NCBI RefSeq assembly: GCF_900167115.1
Contig: NZ_FUXZ01000007.1
Span: 1-64,000 of the forward strand
Direction of reading: 5' to 3'
DNA: 64,000 nucleotides
Source: Eubacterium uniforme
Lineage (GTDB): Bacteria; Bacillota; Clostridia; Lachnospirales; Lachnospiraceae
Each line of letters starts with the position of its first letter. Within the stretch, counting starts at the first letter, position 1. The notes under the pieces were generated by a model. That model was not told where the DNA came from. It was given only the letters and a program-made list of their open reading frames with translations, and did not search any database. Position numbers and translations under genes: made by a program. Below, one piece after another: positions 62,122 through 64,000 of this stretch.

Positions 62122-64000
62122 ATGTCAGAACAGATAGTAAGAACAGAATATTCTGAAGTAATGCAGAAATCATATATAGACTATGCTATGAGTACTATTT
62201 GTGCTAGAGCAATTCCTGATGTAAGGGATGGACTTAAGCCAGTACAAAGACGAGTGCTTTATGCCATGGAGCAGTTAGGTCTAAATCATAATAAGCCTCA
62301 TAGAAAGTCTGCTCGTATCGTTGGTGATGCTATGGGTAAATATCATCCACATGGTGATAGCTCAATTTATGATGCACTTGTTGTATTATCTCAGGACTTT
62401 AAGAAAGGCATGGCTTTAGTTGATGGCCACGGAAACTTCGGTTCAATCGAAGGTGATGGCGCAGCAGCCATGCGTTATACAGAAGCTAAATTAAAGAAAT
62501 TTACACAGGATGTATATTTAGCAGATTTAGATAAGGATGTTGTAGACTTTGTACCTAACTTTGATGAAACAGAGAAGGAACCTGCAGTATTACCTGTACG
62601 TATTCCGAACATTTTAATTAATGGTGCGGAAGGTATCGCAGTAGGTATGACTACAAGTATTCCAACACATAACCTTGCTGAAGTAATTGATGCTATGATT
62701 GCATATATGGGCAAGGAAAAAATTACAGTGGAAGAACTTATGGAATACGTTCCAGGCCCAGATTTTCCGACAGGTGGTATTGTAGTTAATAAAGATGAAT
62801 TATTAGAAATATATCAAACTGGAACAGGCAAAATTAAACTTCGTGGTAAGGTTGAATTTGAACCAGCAAAAAAGAAGAGTGGTAAGGATAAGTTAGTTAT
62901 TACAGAAATTCCATATACCATGATTGGAGCAAATATTTCTAAATTCATTTCTGATGTTGTGGATCTTGTTGAAAGCAAGAAGACAAGCGACATAACTGAT
63001 ATAACAAATGAATCCTCAAAAGAAGGTATCAGAATTGTTCTTGAATTAAAGAAAGGTGCAGATGTAGAAAAGATTAAGAATCTTTTATATAAAAAGACAA
63101 AACTCGAGGATACATTTGGTGTTAATATGTTAGGTATTGCTGATGGTAAACCAGAGCAGCTTAACTTAAAGAGTATACTTGCTTATAATATTGAATTCCA
63201 GTATGAAATTTTGACTCGTAAATATACAACACTTCTTGAAAAGGCTTATGAACAGAAGGAAGTTAAGGAAGGTCTTATTAGAGCTTGTAACATTATTGAT
63301 TTAATTATTGAAATTATTAGAGGAAGCAATAATTTAAAACAGGCTAAGGAATGTTTGATTTCTGGTAATACTGAAGGGATTAAGTTTAAGAATCCGGAGT
63401 CAGAGATTTTAGCATCTAACTTAAACTTTACAGAAAGACAGGCTCAGGCTATCTTAGAACTTAGATTATATAAATTAATTGGACTTGAAATCTTAGCACT
63501 TCAAAAAGAATTTGAAGAATTAGTTGAAAAGATTTCTGAATATGAAGATATTCTTCATAGCAGAAAGTCAATGGCTAAAGTATTAAAGAAAGATTTATTA
63601 GCAATTAAGAAAGAATATGCACTTCCAAGAAAAACAGAAATAACTAATGCTAAAGCAGCAGAAGTAGTTGTTGAAGAGATTAAGGAACAGGAAGTAATCT
63701 TTGTAATGGATAAATTTGGATATGCAAAATTACTTGAAGTTTCTGCTTATGATAGAAATAAGGAAAGTGTTGATGCTGAGAATACACATGTATTTAGCTG
63801 TATGAATACGGATAAAATTGTTATTTTTACAGATAATGGTAATATGCATCAGATAAAAGTATTAAAGATTCCATCAAAGAGACCTAAGGATAAGGGTGTA
63901 CCTATTGATAATCTTGGTAACTATAGTAGTGCTGGTGAATCAATTGTAGGAATCTATGCATATAATAATATTAAAGATAATAAGTTGTTATTTACTACTA
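62122..64000 (+). CDS. gyrA: Type IIA topoisomerase A subunit (GyrA/ParC-like), cut by window end
   Basis: A frame from ATG 62122, preceded by AAGGAG, stays open to the window edge (626 codons). It holds the breakage-reunion domain: VRDGLKPVQRRVLYAMEQLG (about 35-54), KYHPHGDSSIYDALV in the quinolone-sensitive region and the catalytic Tyr119 in GAAAMRYTE. A coiled coil with RQAQAILELRLYKL and the first beta-pinwheel blades (VIFVMDKFGYAKL) follow. The sequence departs from typical GyrA (KPHRKSARIVGDAMG, LSQDFKKGMALVDG), so ParC or a divergent gyrase remains possible. The C-terminal GyrA box region is outside the window. Confidence 0.88.
   Translation, partial: MSEQIVRTEYSEVMQKSYIDYAMSTICARAIPDVRDGLKPVQRRVLYAMEQLGLNHNKPHRKSARIVGDAMGKYHPHGDSSIYDALVVLSQDFKKGMALVDGHGNFGSIEGDGAAAMRYTEAKLKKFTQDVYLADLDKDVVDFVPNFDETEKEPAVLPVRIPNILINGAEGIAVGMTTSIPTHNLAEVIDAMIAYMGKEKITVEELMEYVPGPDFPTGGIVVNKDELLEIYQTGTGKIKLRGKVEFEPAKKKSGKDKLVITEIPYTMIGANISKFISDVVDLVESKKTSDITDITNESSKEGIRIVLELKKGADVEKIKNLLYKKTKLEDTFGVNMLGIADGKPEQLNLKSILAYNIEFQYEILTRKYTTLLEKAYEQKEVKEGLIRACNIIDLIIEIIRGSNNLKQAKECLISGNTEGIKFKNPESEILASNLNFTERQAQAILELRLYKLIGLEILALQKEFEELVEKISEYEDILHSRKSMAKVLKKDLLAIKKEYALPRKTEITNAKAAEVVVEEIKEQEVIFVMDKFGYAKLLEVSAYDRNKESVDAENTHVFSCMNTDKIVIFTDNGNMHQIKVLKIPSKRPKDKGVPIDNLGNYSSAGESIVGIYAYNNIKDNKLLFTT

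Overview
The window reads as a chromosomal segment of a low-GC, anaerobic Firmicute of class Clostridia, most likely Lachnospiraceae. The indications are AT-rich coding sequence with AGGAGG-type ribosome sites, a DUF1292 protein next to folate genes, a flavin reductase-rubredoxin fusion, a Tad/Flp pilus locus and a galactan-degrading GH53 lipoprotein. No rRNA, tRNA or CRISPR array was seen. The assignment rests on gene families only and no species is claimed.

Bases 1-7,900 are an accessory islet. It opens with the tail of an IS1182-type transposase and continues with small orphan genes (603-4781), fragments and damaged genes. These include a carbon-nitrogen hydrolase remnant, a duplicated acetyltransferase copy reduced to about 220 bp by two internal deletions, a PARG-like N-terminal stub, a 5'-truncated acetyltransferase, an orphan HisZ-like C-terminal domain and a gene cut by an in-frame TAG. 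Bases 8,000-13,500 hold a large secreted BspA-like repeat protein, a lipoprotein, GrpB, an AraC regulator convergent with a cupin gene, an acetyltransferase and a DUF3592-like membrane protein.

Bases 13,600-23,830 form the most distinctive block. A 63-residue peptide gene has its own promoter and terminator. It is followed by two ABC exporters with cytosolic N-terminal domains and zinc ribbons, which flank a DUF1854 protein, and then by a TelA-like gene. Convergent to these are a flavin reductase-rubredoxin, a membrane-anchored binding-protein/VWA fusion and a two-TM helical protein. Two copies of a previously unassigned dyad element sit between a terminator and the next gene.

Bases 24,130-35,600 are a Tad pilus operon behind a near-consensus promoter: prepilin peptidase, two Flp pilin genes (the second interrupted by TAG), two TadE-like pseudopilins, CpaB, TadZ, TadA, TadB, TadC, DUF192, a DivIVA-like coiled coil and TadG. 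An intact third Flp gene lies at 49,785-49,952.

Bases 35,600-64,000 are mostly housekeeping: GH53 galactanase, cation:proton antiporter, P-loop kinase, gltX, UvrD-type helicase, DUF1292, folC-folE-folP-folBK, pheA, an alpha/beta hydrolase, an ABC-F protein, trpS, a GH13-like protein that has lost its catalytic residues, TraX, a sulfatase-fold membrane protein, luxS, an amidase, an acetyltransferase and a gyrB/gyrA-type pair that runs off the right edge. Between the sulfatase gene and luxS lie two inverted copies of a roughly 170-190 bp repeat, one of which supplies the end of the sulfatase reading frame.
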